Assembly: GCA_963513935.1 (NCBI GenBank)
Contig: OY740774.1
Coordinates: 85,336,890-85,400,889, forward strand
DNA: 64,000 nt
From: Aphrophora alni
Taxonomy: Eukaryota > Arthropoda > Insecta > Hemiptera > Aphrophoridae
Direction of reading: 5' to 3'
The notes under the pieces are model-generated. The model did not search any database and had not been told where the DNA came from. It saw nothing but the letters and a program-made list of their open reading frames with translations. Below are positions 25,701-37,884 of the stretch, one piece after another. Numbering within the stretch: the first letter of the stretch is position 1; each line of letters opens with the position of its first letter. Both the position numbers and the translations under genes were made by a program.

Positions 25701-28700
25701 AACAATAGTCAGATTGTCTACGCTACCAACTGGGCCACCGTCGACTTAGGACCATCATTGGAGGAACGTAACTACCTGTTTCTCAAATAAAACATTCAAC
25801 CTTTCAGGATTTAAGCAGTGAATTGGAGTAAAATATAAACAATAGTCAGATTGTTTACGCTACCAACTGGGCCACCGTCGACTTAGGACCATCATTGGAG
25901 GAACGTAACTACCTGTTTCTCAAATAAAACAGTCAACCTTTCAGGATTTAAGCAGTGAATTGGAGTAAAATATAAACAATAGTCAGATTGTTTACGCTAC
26001 CAACTGGGCCACCGTCGACTTACGACCATCATTGGAGGAACGTAACTACCTGTTTCTCAAATAAAACAGTCAACCTTTCAGGATTTAAGCAGTGAATTGG
26101 AGTAAAATATAAACAATAGTCAGATTGTTTACGCTACCAACTGGGCCACCGTCGACTTAGGACCATCATTGGAGGAACGTAACTACCTGTTTCTCAAATA
26201 AAACAGTCAACCTTTCAGGATTTAAGCAGTGAATTGGAGTAAAATATAAACAATAGTCAGATTGTTTACGCTACCAACTGGGCCACCGTCGACTTACGAC
26301 CATCATTGGAGGAACGTAACTACCTGTTTCTCAAATAAAACAGTCAACCTTTCAGGATTTAAGCAGTGAATTGGAGTAAAATATAAACAATAGTCAGATT
26401 GTTTACGCTACCAACTGGGCCACCGTCGACTTAGGACCATCATTGGAGGAACGTAACTACCTGTTTCTCAAATAAAACAGTCAACCTTTCAGGATTTAAG
26501 CAGTGAATTGGAGTAAAATATAAACAATAGTCAGATTGTTTACGCTACCAACTGGGCCACCGTCGACTTAGGACCATCATTGGAGGAACGTAACTACCTG
26601 TTTCTCAAATAAAACAGTCAACCTTTCAGGATTTAAGCAGTGAATTGGAGTAAAATATAAACAATAGTCAGATTGTTTACGCTACTAACTGGGCCACCGT
26701 CGACTAAGGACCATCATTGGAGGAACGTAACTACCTGTTTCTCAAATAAAACAGTCAACCTTTCAGGATTTAAGCAGTGAATTGGAGTAAAATATAAACA
26801 ATAGTCAGATTGTTTACGCTACCAACTGGGCCACCGTCGACTTACGACCATCATTGGAGGAACGTAACTTCCTGTTTCTCAAATAAAACAGTCAACCTTT
26901 CAGGATTTAAGCAGTGAATTGGAGTAAAATATAAACAATAGTCAGATTGTTTACGCTACCAACTGAGCCACCGTCGACTTAGGACCATCATTGGAGGAAC
27001 GTAACTACCTGTTTCTCAAATAAAACAGTCAACCTTTCAGGATTTAAGCAGTGAATTGGAGTAAAATATAAACAATAGTCAGATTGTTTACGCTACCAAC
27101 TGGGCCACCTTCGACTTACGACCATCATTGGAGGAACGTAACTACCTGTTTCTCAAATAAAACAGTCAACCTTTCAGGATTTAAGCAGTGAATTGGAGTA
27201 AAATATAAACAATAGTCAGATTGTTTACGCTACCAACTGGGCCACCGTCGACTTAGGACCATCATTGGAGGAACGTAACTACCTGTTTCTCAAATAAAAC
27301 CGTCAACCTTTCAGGATTTAATCAGTGAATTGGAGTAAAATATAAACAATAGTCAGATTGTTTACGCTACCAACTGGGCCACCCACGACTTACGACCATC
27401 ATTGGAGGAACGTAACTACCTGTTTCTCAAATAAAACATTCAACCTTTCAGGATTTAAGCAGTGAATTGGAGTAAAATATAAACAATAGTCAGATTGTTT
27501 ACGCTACCAACTGGGCCACCCACGACTTAGGACCATCATTGGAGGAACGTAACTACCTGTTTCTCAAATAAAACAGTCAACCTTTCAGGATTTAAGCAGT
27601 GAATTGGAGTAAAATATAAACAATAGTCAGATTGTTTACGCTACCAACTGGGCCACCCACGACTTAGGACCATCATTGGAGGAACGTAACTACCTGTTTC
27701 TCAAATAAAACATTCAACCTTTCAGGATTTAAGCAGTGAATTGGAGTAAAATATAAACAATAGTCAGATTGTTTACGCTACCAACTGGGCCACCGTCGAC
27801 TTAGGACCATCATTGGAGGAACGTAACTACCTGTTTCTCAAATAAAACAGTCAACCTTTCAGGATTTAAGCAGTGAATTGGAGTAAAATATAAACAATAG
27901 TCAGATTGTTTACGCTACCAACTGGGCCACCGTCGACTTAGGACCATCATTGGAGGAACGTAACTACCTGTTTCTCAAATAAAACAGTCAACCTTTCAGG
28001 ATTTAAGCAGTGAATTGGAGTAAAATATAAACAATAGTCAGATTGTTTACGCTACCAACTGGGCCACCGTCGACTTAGGACCATCATTGGAGGAACGTAA
28101 CTACCTGTTTCTCAAATAAAACAGTCAACCTTTCAGGATTTAAGCAGTGAATTGGAGTAAAATATAAACAATAGTCAGATTGTTTACGCTACCAACTGGG
28201 CCACCGTCGACTTAGGACCATCATTGGAGGAACGTAACTACCTGTTTCTCAAATAAAACATTCAACCTTTCAGGATTTAAGCAGTGAATTGGAGTAAAAT
28301 ATAAACAATAGTCAGATTGTTTACGCTACCAACTGGGCCACCGTCGACTTACGACCATCATTGGAGGAACGTAACTACCTGTTTCTCAAATAAAACAGTC
28401 AACCTTTCAGGATTTAAGTAGTGAATTGGAGTAAAATATAAACAATAGTCAGATTGTTTACGCTACCAACTGGGCCACCGTCGACTTACGACCATCATTG
28501 GAGGAACGTAACTACCTGTTTCTCAAATAAAACAGTCAACCTTTCAGGATTTAAGCAGTGAATTGGAGTAAAATATAAACAATAGTCAGATTGTTTACGC
28601 TACCAACTGGGCCACCCACGACTTACGACCATCATTGGAGGAACGTAACTACCTGTTTCTCAAATAAAACATTCAACCTTTCAGGATTTAAGCAGTGAAT

Positions 28701-29385
28701 TGGAGTAAAATATAAACAATAGTCAGATTGTTTACGCTACCAACTGGGCCACCGTCGACTTAGGACCATCATTGGTGGAACGTAACTACCTGTTTCTCAA
28801 ATAAAACAGTCAACCTTTCAGGATTTAAGCAGTGAATTGGAGTAAAATATAAACAATAGTCAGATTGTTTACGCTACCAACTGGGCCACCTTCGACTTAC
28901 GACCATCATTGGAGGAACGTAACTACCTGTTTCTCAAATAAAACAGTCAACCTTTCAGGATTTAAGCAGTGAATTGGAGTAAAATATTAACAATAGTCAG
29001 ATTGTTTACGCTACCAACTGGGCCACCGTCGACTTAGGACCATCATTGGAGGAACGTAACTACCTGTTTCTCAAATAAAACATTCAACCTTTCAGGATTT
29101 AAGCAGTGAATTGGAGTAAAATATAAACAATAGTCAGATTGTTTACGCTACCAACTGGGCCACCCACGACTTACGACCATCATTGGAGGAACGTAACTAC
29201 CTGTTTCTCAAATAAAACATTCAACCTTTCAGGATTTAAGCAGTGAATTGGAGTAAAATATAAACAATAGTCAGATTGTTTACGCTACCAACTGGGCCAC
29301 CGTCGACTTACGACCATCATTGGAGGAACGTAACTACCTGTTTCTCAAATAAAACAGTCAACCTTTCAGGATTTAAGCAGTGAAT
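16793..29385 (+). repeat. Tandem array 2, 137-bp unit, about 92 copies
   Basis: TTTCTCAAATAAAAC recurs every 137 bp (for example 18244, 18381, 18518). The unit is about 39% GC by hand count and contains GTTTACGCTACC, GTCGACTTAGGACC, GGAACGTAACTACC and CAACCTTTCAGG. Central copies are nearly identical. Copies at the left edge (16793-19100) and those near 27300-29300 carry more variants (GAATACGC for GTTTACGC, CCCACGACTT for CCGTCGACTT). The left edge holds a four-unit duplication (see findings). The unit length is not a multiple of three and no frame stays open. The last diverged copy runs on into family B sequence after 29385. Confidence 0.98.
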
Positions 29386-30345
29386 TATAGTAAAAATAAA
29401 CAGTAGTTGAATCGGTTACATTTCCAACGAATCGAGTCACCGACCACCTAGGACCACAAGTGGTGGAGATAAACATTTGATTTTCAGTTGAGGAATTTAA
29501 ACAAAGGTTATATAAGTTAATTGGTAAAGCATAATATTTACTACCATATATAATACCAGTGAATGGCAAATCACAATTACAAAGCGAGTACCAAACTACC
29601 AATAAAGTACCTAACACCCTCAGGTGGCTGAGTAGGAGCTTGGCAATCCCAAGAGACACTATCTGGACCACATCATTTTTCATGTAATCTTTAGTTAGAT
29701 CCTTTCATCTGTCTAATAATGTCTCTCTTGACTAACTTTTGTCCTTTTCCTACTCTAAAGCTATAAAGTAATCTGAGACGAGAAGCCTTTATTTCTGTTC
29801 TTTTCTTCCATGTATTTTATAAAGCGAAGACAAACGAAAAGTAAAAGAAACAAGCATTCAACTTTTAGATGTTTTGTCTAGGTGTACATCAGCCATGATA
29901 TTATTTATCGTTACATACTGATAAATGGATATAATTTTCTGTCATTATCCTCACAAGTCTTACAAGAAGGATTTATTGACAATCAATAATTAAGGTTTAC
30001 TGATGGAATCACTAATTATTAGTTTAAAAGGAGAGTATCTCCGCTCACAAAGTTACTGCACCGCAGGTCACAACAAATCTTTGGAAAGAATGATATTGTG
30101 TTGCTGATACTTCAGATAATATTATTGAAATTTGAATTATTTGCCCCCTCTCCTACTGATTCTATTTGTAAAGGAATGTTCAATATTATAGATTGTATAA
30201 ATTTGCATAACTGTCTTATGAGTTACGCAATAATAGTAATCCCTATAAAATAATACGTATACTTTCCGAAGAACAGCCATTTTGTTTTCAAATAAATCTC
30301 ATTTTGTACTTCATACAAAATAGTACACATTTTAACATTTTCCCT
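29386..30345 (+). mobile_element. Family B copy, interrupted by a family A fragment
   Basis: It begins with a diverged 137-bp unit (AAATAAACAGTAGTTGAATC to GTGGTGGAGATAAAC), continues with CATAATATTTACTACCAT (29528), then after the inserted family A fragment resumes with TAGGTGTACATC, CAAAGTTACTGCACC, GTTGCTGATACTTCAGA, and ends near GAACAGCCATTTTGTTTTC (30273). The same order recurs at 30590-31300. Non-coding: the 105-codon minus-strand opening (29366-29683) spans array, element B and element A and is not a gene. Confidence 0.7.
29675..29840 (-). mobile_element. Family A fragment (minus) inside family B
   Basis: On the minus strand: CGCTTTATAAAATACATGG, the AGATTACTTTATAGC segment in the hallmark position, AAAAGTTAGTCAAGAGAGAC, and a GAAAGGATCTAACT-like end. 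It splits the family B copy around it. Confidence 0.6.
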
Positions 30346-30349
30346 CGTT

Positions 30350-30575
30350 AAAGGTGGAAAACCTCTAGGTCATCATCCCCTCATAAAAATAACATCAAAT
30401 TAAAACCACTAGCCCTCAAATACTCTAATAGCGTCAGGGTCGAAAAATAACAAGAGTTAGTCGAGATAAGAGAGATGAAAGACAGGGAACTAACCTAACA
30501 CTACAAGAAGAAAGATGTAGATCCAGCTAGGTCCCTCGGTATTGCAACGCCCGTACTCATTAGAGTGAGCTACTG
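30350..30575 (+). mobile_element. Family A copy with one unit
   Basis: AAAGGTGGAAAACCTCTAGG, CAAATACTCTAATAGCGTC, AACAAGAGTTAGTCGAGA, GTAGATCCAGCTAGGTCCCT and CGTACTCATTAGAGTGAGC follow in the family A order. It lies between two family B copies. Confidence 0.75.
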
Positions 30576-30589
30576 AGGTTTAAAAAAAC

Positions 30590-31315
30590 ATTGAATAAAT
30601 TAATAATAAACTTGAATGAACTTTCAACTAACTTTTAAATAATTATCAGTGATTTAAATTAAAATTTAAACAGTAGTAGGATCTTATAAACATTACGCCT
30701 CACCTGCAACTGAAGACCGCCAGTGGTGGTGTTAAAAGTACGGTTTTCAAATAACGAGTTTTCTAATTTAGGGTTGAAGGGTTGATGGTTGATGGTTGAT
30801 AATATTACTACTACTCTAAATCTTATAAATGTTAAATCACAATCCAACACTAAAGCATTTAACTTTTATTATTCCTTCCAAAGTCGTGTTTTGTTCAAGT
30901 GTACAGTCACTATAATATTATTTCCTGTCACGATCTACACTTCCCACATTTGGTTACCAAAAACGATGTGTTTATTGTATTAAAATATACAAGGATTGAA
31001 GTATATAGTTATTAGTTTTTAATGGTGGAGGGATTCTCCACCCCAAAGTTACTACACCACTGGTTATAACATATATTGGGAAACGATCAGATTTTGTAGC
31101 TGATACTTCAGAAAACATTAATGATATTTATAATAATAGCTCTCACCCTCACTAACACTATTCGTAAGGGAACATTCCGTATTAGAGATTGCATTAAATT
31201 TCCATAACTGCCCTAATATTATTAATCCCTTACTGTACTGAAAGCTATTCGTATAAATAATGCAAATAGTTCTCGAAGAACAGCCATTTTGTTTTCAAAT
31301 AAACGTCAACTTGTT
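30590..31315 (+). mobile_element. Family B copy carrying a single diverged 137-bp unit
   Basis: AAATTTAAACAGTAGTAGG (30660) through GCCAGTGGTGGTG to TTTTCAAATAACG is one diverged array 2 unit; then TTTTGTTCAAGTGTACAG (30890), GGTGGAGG, CCAAAGTTACTACACCAC, TGTAGCTGATACTTCAGAAA and GAACAGCCATTTTGTTTTC (31280) follow as in the 29386-30345 copy. This is the un-amplified form of array 2. The small openings at 30659-30850 and 30789-30983 lie inside it and are not genes. Confidence 0.75.
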
Positions 31316-31479
31316 ATTTTGAATAGTAAATGGTTTATTAATGACGTAAAAGATACAGTTCCATTTGAAGGCTTGTTATAGGGTAATAAGAATGAAACAC
31401 ATTCATATTTTAATTATGAACAAAACAGTTTATGATAAATCAATTCTAAACAGACGTACAGAGAGAATTTTAAAAATCT

Positions 31480-31845
31480 TCTTTTCACTTACACAGTATA
31501 GTGAAAGTTTGAAAATCGCAGAAAGTTTCGACTTTTTTTGACATCTTCACGTATCATCGTATCACGTTTTATGATACTTAAGCACGTTAAAGGCCCCAAA
31601 CATTAAGATAGAACCATGAAATTTGTTATAAGGAATTATACAGTGTACTTATAAAGAACACTATTAAAATTCAGAAAATCGAATTGCCGGCCATTTTAAA
31701 CTGTCTGTGTTCCTATCTCGTATTTTAACACATATTTGATAAAATGTTGAAAAATCAATTCTCGTTTTATCGATGACGTCTTTACTCTCTACAATGACGA
31801 TAAACGAAGTTATTGTAAAAACAATGTGACAGCTTGATTGATAAC
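31480..31845 (+). mobile_element. Family E-like fragment
   Basis: GAAATTTGTTATAAGG, GGCCATTTTAAAC, CTATCTCGTATT and ACGAAGTTATTGTAAAAA occur in the order seen at 32285-32510 in the longer family E copy. Non-coding. Confidence 0.5.
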
Positions 31846-32080
31846 TTTCAAGAATTGTAGGGACGACAGATTAACGGTATTGATATGCGAATTCTCTCAT
31901 TTTCTTTTTTCCTCCATACTTCCCTCTCACTCTGGTTTACTGTTGATGAATAAATAAATAAATAAGTAAAATTTAAGCTGTGATTCAAACAGTCATGGTG
32001 GAGCTGTTGTAAACCCGTTTGAACATCTTAATTAGTCTCGATGTATCTAAATGAAGGACTTACAAGATATACAATGTACT
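31846..32080. other. AT-rich with a short (AAAT)n run
   Basis: GAATAAATAAATAAATAAG at about 31946-31965 is a simple repeat. Nothing else is seen. Confidence 0.6.
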
Positions 32081-32084
32081 CCTG

Positions 32085-33000
32085 TACACATTTCAAAGCA
32101 ATTAGTGTACCTTTAACTTAACCAGTATAAGAAATATTGTTTGATAATGACAAAAAATGTCGAGCTCTGCTTTCGTTGATCGCAACGTTACGTGGCCTCA
32201 GGAATAAAAAAAGTGATATTGTACATCCCAACCGTCTCTAGTCGTTGTCGTCTGTACGCAAGCACTATAGCAGCGACACGATATAAGATTTGTTATAGGG
32301 TGCTCATGTTCCTATTGAAGTTCAGGAAAGATATAAATGAAGAATTAATAATGGCGGCGTTTTAAAGAGTTTTGGACCATATCTCGATTATGATTCAATT
32401 TATAACACAATAAATTAGATAAGAAATTTGTAGATTTTCATTCTACGTTTAGTGGTACCAACTCTCCGCAATAGCAAATAACAAAGTTATTGTTAAAAAT
32501 ATAATTTATAACCATGAATCACCAAGAAAATTTTTATATTCTTATAGTTAGGTATTCAGAAATACTAAATCACCTGCATGAGCGTAGCGAGGTGAAGCTA
32601 CCTCGCGCACGTTGAGCTTTGAGACTCGCTAGAACCAAAACATACACAAGCGAAGCGAGTGGAGACTCTTTAATATACACATCTACAAAGCTCGTTAGGG
32701 CCTAGCCAACATCAAGAAAGTAGTGATATATACACAATTATAAAGTTCAGAACACATGTGTAACAACTGTATTGTTGAATATTCTCTACTGAATAAAATG
32801 CATTGGTCTATCAATACAATAAAATTTAACATTTCCTATAAGACCCAAGAGAGACCAACTCTTAAACATCTTAATGTAATACGTTGTATGATAGGGCTGG
32901 GTAAGTACCAGAATGGCGCCAATCAACTTGTTTTTCCCTCACAGGTTATTAATGAAAACCTAATTTTTCATCATTACAATACTTTCTCTCTAATAATAGA
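32085..33000 (+). mobile_element. Family E long copy
   Basis: It aligns by landmarks with 55180-55965: TCGTCTGTACGCAAGCAC (32248), a GCGTTTTAAAG block, TTTGTAGATTTTCATTCTACG, GCGAAGCGAGTGGAGAC (32652), ATACACATCTAC, CATTTCCTATAAGACC and TGGGTAAGTACCAGAATGGCG (32899). It contains a hairpin pairing GCGAGGT (32587-32593) with ACCTCGC (32600-32606). The 112-codon opening at 32756-33094 lies partly in it; the homologous stretch at 55.8-55.95 kb has a stop, so I do not call a gene. Confidence 0.6.
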
Positions 33001-33204
33001 GTGGGAAAATAAAAGCAGTAAATCTTCATTTGAAATCTCTATTAAATCACACATGTCTCCACCAAACGATCCTGCCAGTGACGTTTTAAATTAAACAGGA
33101 AAGCTATCCTCAGCAAATTTATAGTTGTCAGTTCTGAGTGGAAGTTAGTTGTGGTTTTAAAAAGTTAATATGGTAGGTTTGTTAGTTGTACAGAGTGTGA
33201 CAAT

Positions 33205-33335
33205 AATCTGGAATAATTTAGCATCTAGAATGTAGCCAACTTTTGAAAGAAAAATTATAAAACTAAAATACATTATAATTAACAGTATATAAATACGTGT
33301 AAATATTGGTGATTACTTTATTTTGTATAGTCTTG
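33205..33335 (-). mobile_element. Family C fragment
   Basis: AAACTAAAATACATTATAA, AACAGTATATAA and TATTGGTGATTACTT match the order at 39550-39610 in family C copy 2, in the same orientation. It is short and diverged. Confidence 0.5.
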
Positions 33336-34300
33336 GATAATCCTTACTTCTTACATGAAAGAATCGTCTCTCCTCAGAAGTCCTCAAAACTCGGTCCTCG
33401 GTTGTTACCACTCTCCGAAAACTTTCACTCTTCTACTTTTTAAAGAAAAAGTTCAAATATATAATGGGCAATCAGAAAGACACTGCGTTAATTTCATGTT
33501 CAGAAAGGAAATATTGGGTAATGCCATTACCTTGGTTTTAATGCTAAGTTTTGTATCAGTCATTGATAAAACGACTAAGTTTATCATTATAATCAGGAAT
33601 TAAGCGATTTGCAGATCTCAAATTTTATATCCCTTGAAAAAATATTATTGTTATTTATTATCGATGTTTTTCTATCAATATTTGTAGATTAAACGATGGA
33701 AAAATATATTCTTAATCTAAATGGCTACCTAATGATGACTACTTTCGACAGTGTAGACTACTGTTATCAACAGATCTTCATTAAAGTTTTTAAGAGCAAA
33801 TATACAAGTTAAATAAATTTCATTCAATAGGAATGATATCAAATACTAACACTAACTTATTAAATAAGATGATAAAAATGAACACAAACACAATTAGAAC
33901 AATACTAAAACGTTATAAATTAAACATAAAAGTTGGCGGATTCCTAATGACCAATTTTTTTTTTTTTTTCTAAAACAAAACTGAAGAAAAGAATTGTATA
34001 AACAATATAAGCTTCAATCCCGTACTCCTGAAAAAACCTTCAATTCAAAGGATTTTTAAAGACAAAAGGTTAGATCAAAGAGTAAAATACGTTGCTCAGG
34101 AGCTTTGTTGCCTTACAAAGAAATACCAGACATTTCTGTGGAAATAGACTTTTTGTGTGAAGAAGACAAATTCCAAAGAACTGGAAACGTAAATCAATAC
34201 AAGATTACAATTCTCTTTGTTTCTTTTCGTTTACGACAGCCGCATTCTGTTCTATTTGGCATTAAAATCACTTTAGTTAGTTTGTTAAATTTATATTAAA
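33336..34300. other. No gene recognised
   Basis: The openings at 33355-33603 (82 codons) and 34105-34299 (64 codons) are AT-rich, have no motif and no second copy. A poly-T run of 14 lies at about 33957-33970. Confidence 0.35.
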
Positions 34301-34301
34301 C

Positions 34302-34415
34302 ACAAACTCACACATCCCTAAAACTCAATGTAAACTAACCAATATCATAAATGTTGTCAATCAAAAAGTGAAAATGAACAGTAGACGCTGTCTAAGAAAA
34401 AAATATTTAAATAAA
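34302..34415 (+). repeat. Dispersed repeat family D, copy 1
   Basis: CACACATCCCTAAAAC, AACTAACCAATATCA, TGTCAATCAAAAAGT, AAATGAACAGTAGACGC and TATTTAAATAA follow the same order as 43672-43793. Non-coding. Confidence 0.55.
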
Positions 34416-36015
34416 CACCTAAGCTTGCTTTGCTTGTGCCATAAACATATCTCCTGCGTAAATTGTATTTTCATCTGTCAAAGTTGATTTTGTTTTTAGC
34501 CTGAACAATAATTCTGTTCAACGCGATTTTTCACACAGGTTCGGGTAATAAATTTTACTAAAATTTGAACAAAATCGGTGGAGTTAATTTTGATAAATTA
34601 AGTATTTTATAACATCCATGGCCGATTTTAGTTTTTGATCAACAACTCACGAACCGAGTTTTTTGGAGACATGGTGACCACTACAATTCATTTAGGTCCT
34701 TAAAGTAAACTTGTGGATAATTTTATCAAAATCGTTATAGTAGATTTTAATAAAATACTAATTTTGTGGTTTTTTTTTTCTTATGAGAGCTATACACAAT
34801 TTTTAGTTATAAAATAATAGAAAAACCTTCCGAGATATGGTCAAAATACCATATACCAAATTTCATTAAAATCTTATTTTATACACGTGTTTGGGGTCTA
34901 GAGAACTGCAAATAAGACATACAAGAGACAAGCAGTATTTTTAAAAACAGATTTTTACACTCATAACTCCTCAATTGGCTATTCGCAAAATACTCGACAC
35001 CGATGTTTTTCTCACATTGCATAAATTCTCTATACAATGTAAAAAGAGAAATTATAGTGATATAAAAAATATCAGTTCCAATTTCCTTTTCTTTTTTAGT
35101 GAAACATCTGTTTCGCACAGGAAAAAATCTTTTTGCGATTCAAGGACAACGATTATTAATCAAAAACAGGAAATACCCTCAAAAACTGAGAGCATTTGAT
35201 AATTAATTTTGACAAATTTTTTACGTACCTTTCACTCTTTTCGTGTTGGCTATAATATTCTTATATAATGATATATCCTGAATACAGTAATCATGTATTT
35301 TACATAATTGATACATTATTCACTTTGTTAACCCTCCTCCTCGCCCATCAGGAGAAAAAATATAAATTCAGTAATATCCTATAAGTAATCTACAAACATT
35401 TATTCATACTATTTTACAAAATAATTACTTTAAAAGCGTAGGATGGATCCTCACATCCTCTATGAAAGAATCGCTAATGTAAAACACAGTATTTGCTCAA
35501 AGAATATTACAAAAACATAGAGTTTTAAAAAAAAAAAACAGTCTAATTAATGATTATTTCCCCTGTTTACTGAATTAGTATATATTTTAAACGTCGGGAC
35601 TTCATCAAGCTTGTGAAGATTAAAGAAATGAAATGCAAAACATTTCCTAAAGCAAAAGCTTTAATATTAAGCTTGAATAAATTTCCAACTTATATATTAG
35701 TTATACTTCAAAACTAAAACGGATGTTTTTTGTAGAAGGTGGAAAATGCAGAATTAAGAGGGTTGATGAAAGATGGAATGTTGAAAAACATTACATTTAC
35801 TTCCTCGTATTCATTTTTTTTTTCTGTTGTAACGATATCATGTTATCATTTATAAATAATTGTGATTGATGATATCTAATGCTAAATATTTAAATAACTC
35901 TTTTAAAAAGAAAAAGAAAAAAAACTAAATTAAAATAAAATAATAATAAATATGGAAACAAATATTATTTGATGAAGGGAATAAGTGACAGCTGTCAGCT
36001 ACATTTTATGATAGG
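34416..36015. other. AT-rich, likely old transposon remnants, no gene
   Basis: Phrases such as GAACAAAATCGGTGGAG (34568) and CAAATTTCATTAAAATC (34857) are of the kind found in the non-coding parts of insect DNA transposons, but no ends are seen. The overlapping openings on both strands near 34.9-35.2 kb are chance. Confidence 0.35.
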
Positions 36016-36018
36016 AAA

Positions 36019-37452
36019 TGTAACGGTATTAAAAGAAATGTACGTGTCAAGAACAAAAAAAACAGAGGATTCTGTAACCTTGGAGGAGCAAACGCGCCTA
36101 CAAAGAAAAACATTCGAGTAACGGGATCTTTAGGCAAGGGCAGGTGTGTTTCAAAATTGTATAAACAAAATAAAAAAAAAAAAGGAAAAACAAAAAAGGG
36201 AGAAATCGAAGAAAATATAACAGTACTCCGAGTAGAAAGTTCTAACTGTTTTCGAAAAAAAATAATAACGAAGAGAAGAAAGTAGGTCAACCAATCAAAT
36301 GCGATCCCACGTTAAAAAACCAACGGGCAGATTTGAAACCCACCACTAAGGAGAGAAAAAGGCATGTGTTGTGAAAGTTGAAGGATTCTAAACGGATCAG
36401 CGAGGCGCACGCGAAACTCGTGTTTCACAGAAGGGAGGAAATTCGGTAGGAACCGAATTTTGCGAAAGGAGAGTCTTGAAAGGGAAGCAGAGCCAAGTAC
36501 TGGGACCAGAGGAGTCTGACCTGTGGTCCGAGAATTCTTGAGAACCGTTGACAAAAGAGGCAAGACGTCTCTGAGTCAGCTTAGTAGAGTAGTTGTGTTT
36601 AAGAGTCAAGTAAAAGGATGAGTTAAATTGCATGTAAGAAGTAGTGGAGAGTCAAGCAGAATTCTAAAGGGAGTTACGATCTACAAGAGCCAAGGAGTTA
36701 GCATTCGTCGCCGATAAGGAAGCTAGGATCAGAGTCACTCGAGAAGGCCAGAGAAGGAAGTTAAAAAGTGCATCGATCAGTGTAGTGAATTAATAGAGCA
36801 GAGTCTGTAATAGTGTTGTGTAGTGTACTGTGAAAATCGACCAATTGATGGGAGCGACTTCTTGATAAGTACAAAGTTGTTATCTATTCTTTAATTAATC
36901 ATAATTATATTTCACTTTAATTGAGCCAGAAAAGATCCTGACCCGAGTTAAGAGTTAATGCTAATAGAATGATCAAACTGAGCAAACCGTGGCAATTCAA
37001 TAAATGTTAAAGTACAGTTAAATTGTAAGTAGTATAAACTTCAAAGGGAGTCATTATTAGCAAAAGAAATTTCAATAAATGTTAAAGTAAAATTTTCCAC
37101 ATTGTAATTTGTAGAAAAGTTATAGGAGTTTCATTAGACCAATAGATTTAAGATTGATATAAAATTATTGTGTGTAAATATTCAAGGAAAGGATATATAC
37201 AAGGCCTTGAATATTGTCTAAAATAAAAAAAAACATTGTAAGAGAATAAATTAAGTTAAGGAATGACTGAAGAATGAATGGAATTAGTTAAGAACCAATG
37301 GAATAAAATTATGTAAATGTTTTTTTGATATAGATTTATTTTGCAATAAATTGAAATAATTCAAAAGGTAAAAGTTGTGTTTGCGTTATTAAAAACAAAA
37401 ATCACAATTTTTGGGTCTAGCAAGTCTAACTGTCTAATTCGATTATGTTATA
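36019..37452 (+). mobile_element. Gypsy-like LTR followed by a primer-binding-site-like motif
   Basis: It begins TGTAACGGTATTAAAAG, a start typical of insect Gypsy-group LTRs, and is followed at 37453 by TTTGACGCCCAATAG, close to the TGGCGCCCAA primer-binding motif that follows many Gypsy LTRs. Within it, a GC-richer first half (36060-36860) is followed by an AT-rich second half with two AATAAA signals in a repeated 18-base context (about 36995 and 37072). A length of 1.4 kb is long for an LTR but possible. The matching second LTR and internal genes are absent. Minus-strand openings at 36006-36633 are shadows. Alternative: an unrelated repeat that happens to carry these end motifs. Confidence 0.45.
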
Positions 37453-37640
37453 TTTGACGCCCAATAGTTAAGGGGAAATAATAAGTACAAATAAAAGTAA
37501 AAGATTAGGTTATACTGTCTTTAATTCTATCCTTTGATAAAACAGTTATTTTATGCGATAAAGGACGTAAAACTAAGATTAAAAAATACTGGGAATTTTT
37601 TTGCAATTCACGTATCATATTATTCATTTAAAAAAATCCT
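37453..37640 (+). other. Primer-binding-like motif and short remnant of LTR element interior
   Basis: TTTGACGCCCAATAG then AT-rich sequence without gag-like coding. The interior appears to be deleted after about 50-150 bases. Confidence 0.35.
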
Positions 37641-37648
37641 TTTCTGGC

Positions 37649-37884
37649 CAGGCGATTATGAGAGTGTATACTTGTATAGAACTTTTTTTCAGGTGACTAT
37701 AAGTGTCTACTGTATACTAGCAAGTAATATCTTCTTTTTACAGATGATTATAAGCGTGTGTAGTTGCTCAACAAAATTTCAGGTGATTAAGATCGTGTAT
37801 ACTTGCATCAAATATGTTTTTTTGAGATGATTATGAAATTTTTTTCAGGTGATTAGGAGCGTGACTACTATTATAAAATATCTT
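37649..37884 (+). repeat. Degenerate minisatellite, unit about 40-50 bp, 5-6 copies
   Basis: CAGGCGATTATGAG, CAGGTGACTATAAG, AGATGATTATAAGCG, CAGGTGATTAAGATCG, GAGATGATTATG and CAGGTGATTAGGAGCG each begin a unit that continues with GTGTATACTTG-like and T-rich sequence. The 98-codon opening over this area (37534-37830) is formed by the repeat and is not a gene. Confidence 0.75.

Noticed and set aside
16793..29385. Centromere-protein-B-like box in array 2
   Set aside because: I scanned the unit on both strands for the TTCG-A-CGGG pattern and did not find it.
32756..33094. 112-codon plus-strand frame
   Set aside because: The homologous stretch of the family E copy at 55.8-55.95 kb has a stop and poor codon agreement. 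No motif is recognisable.
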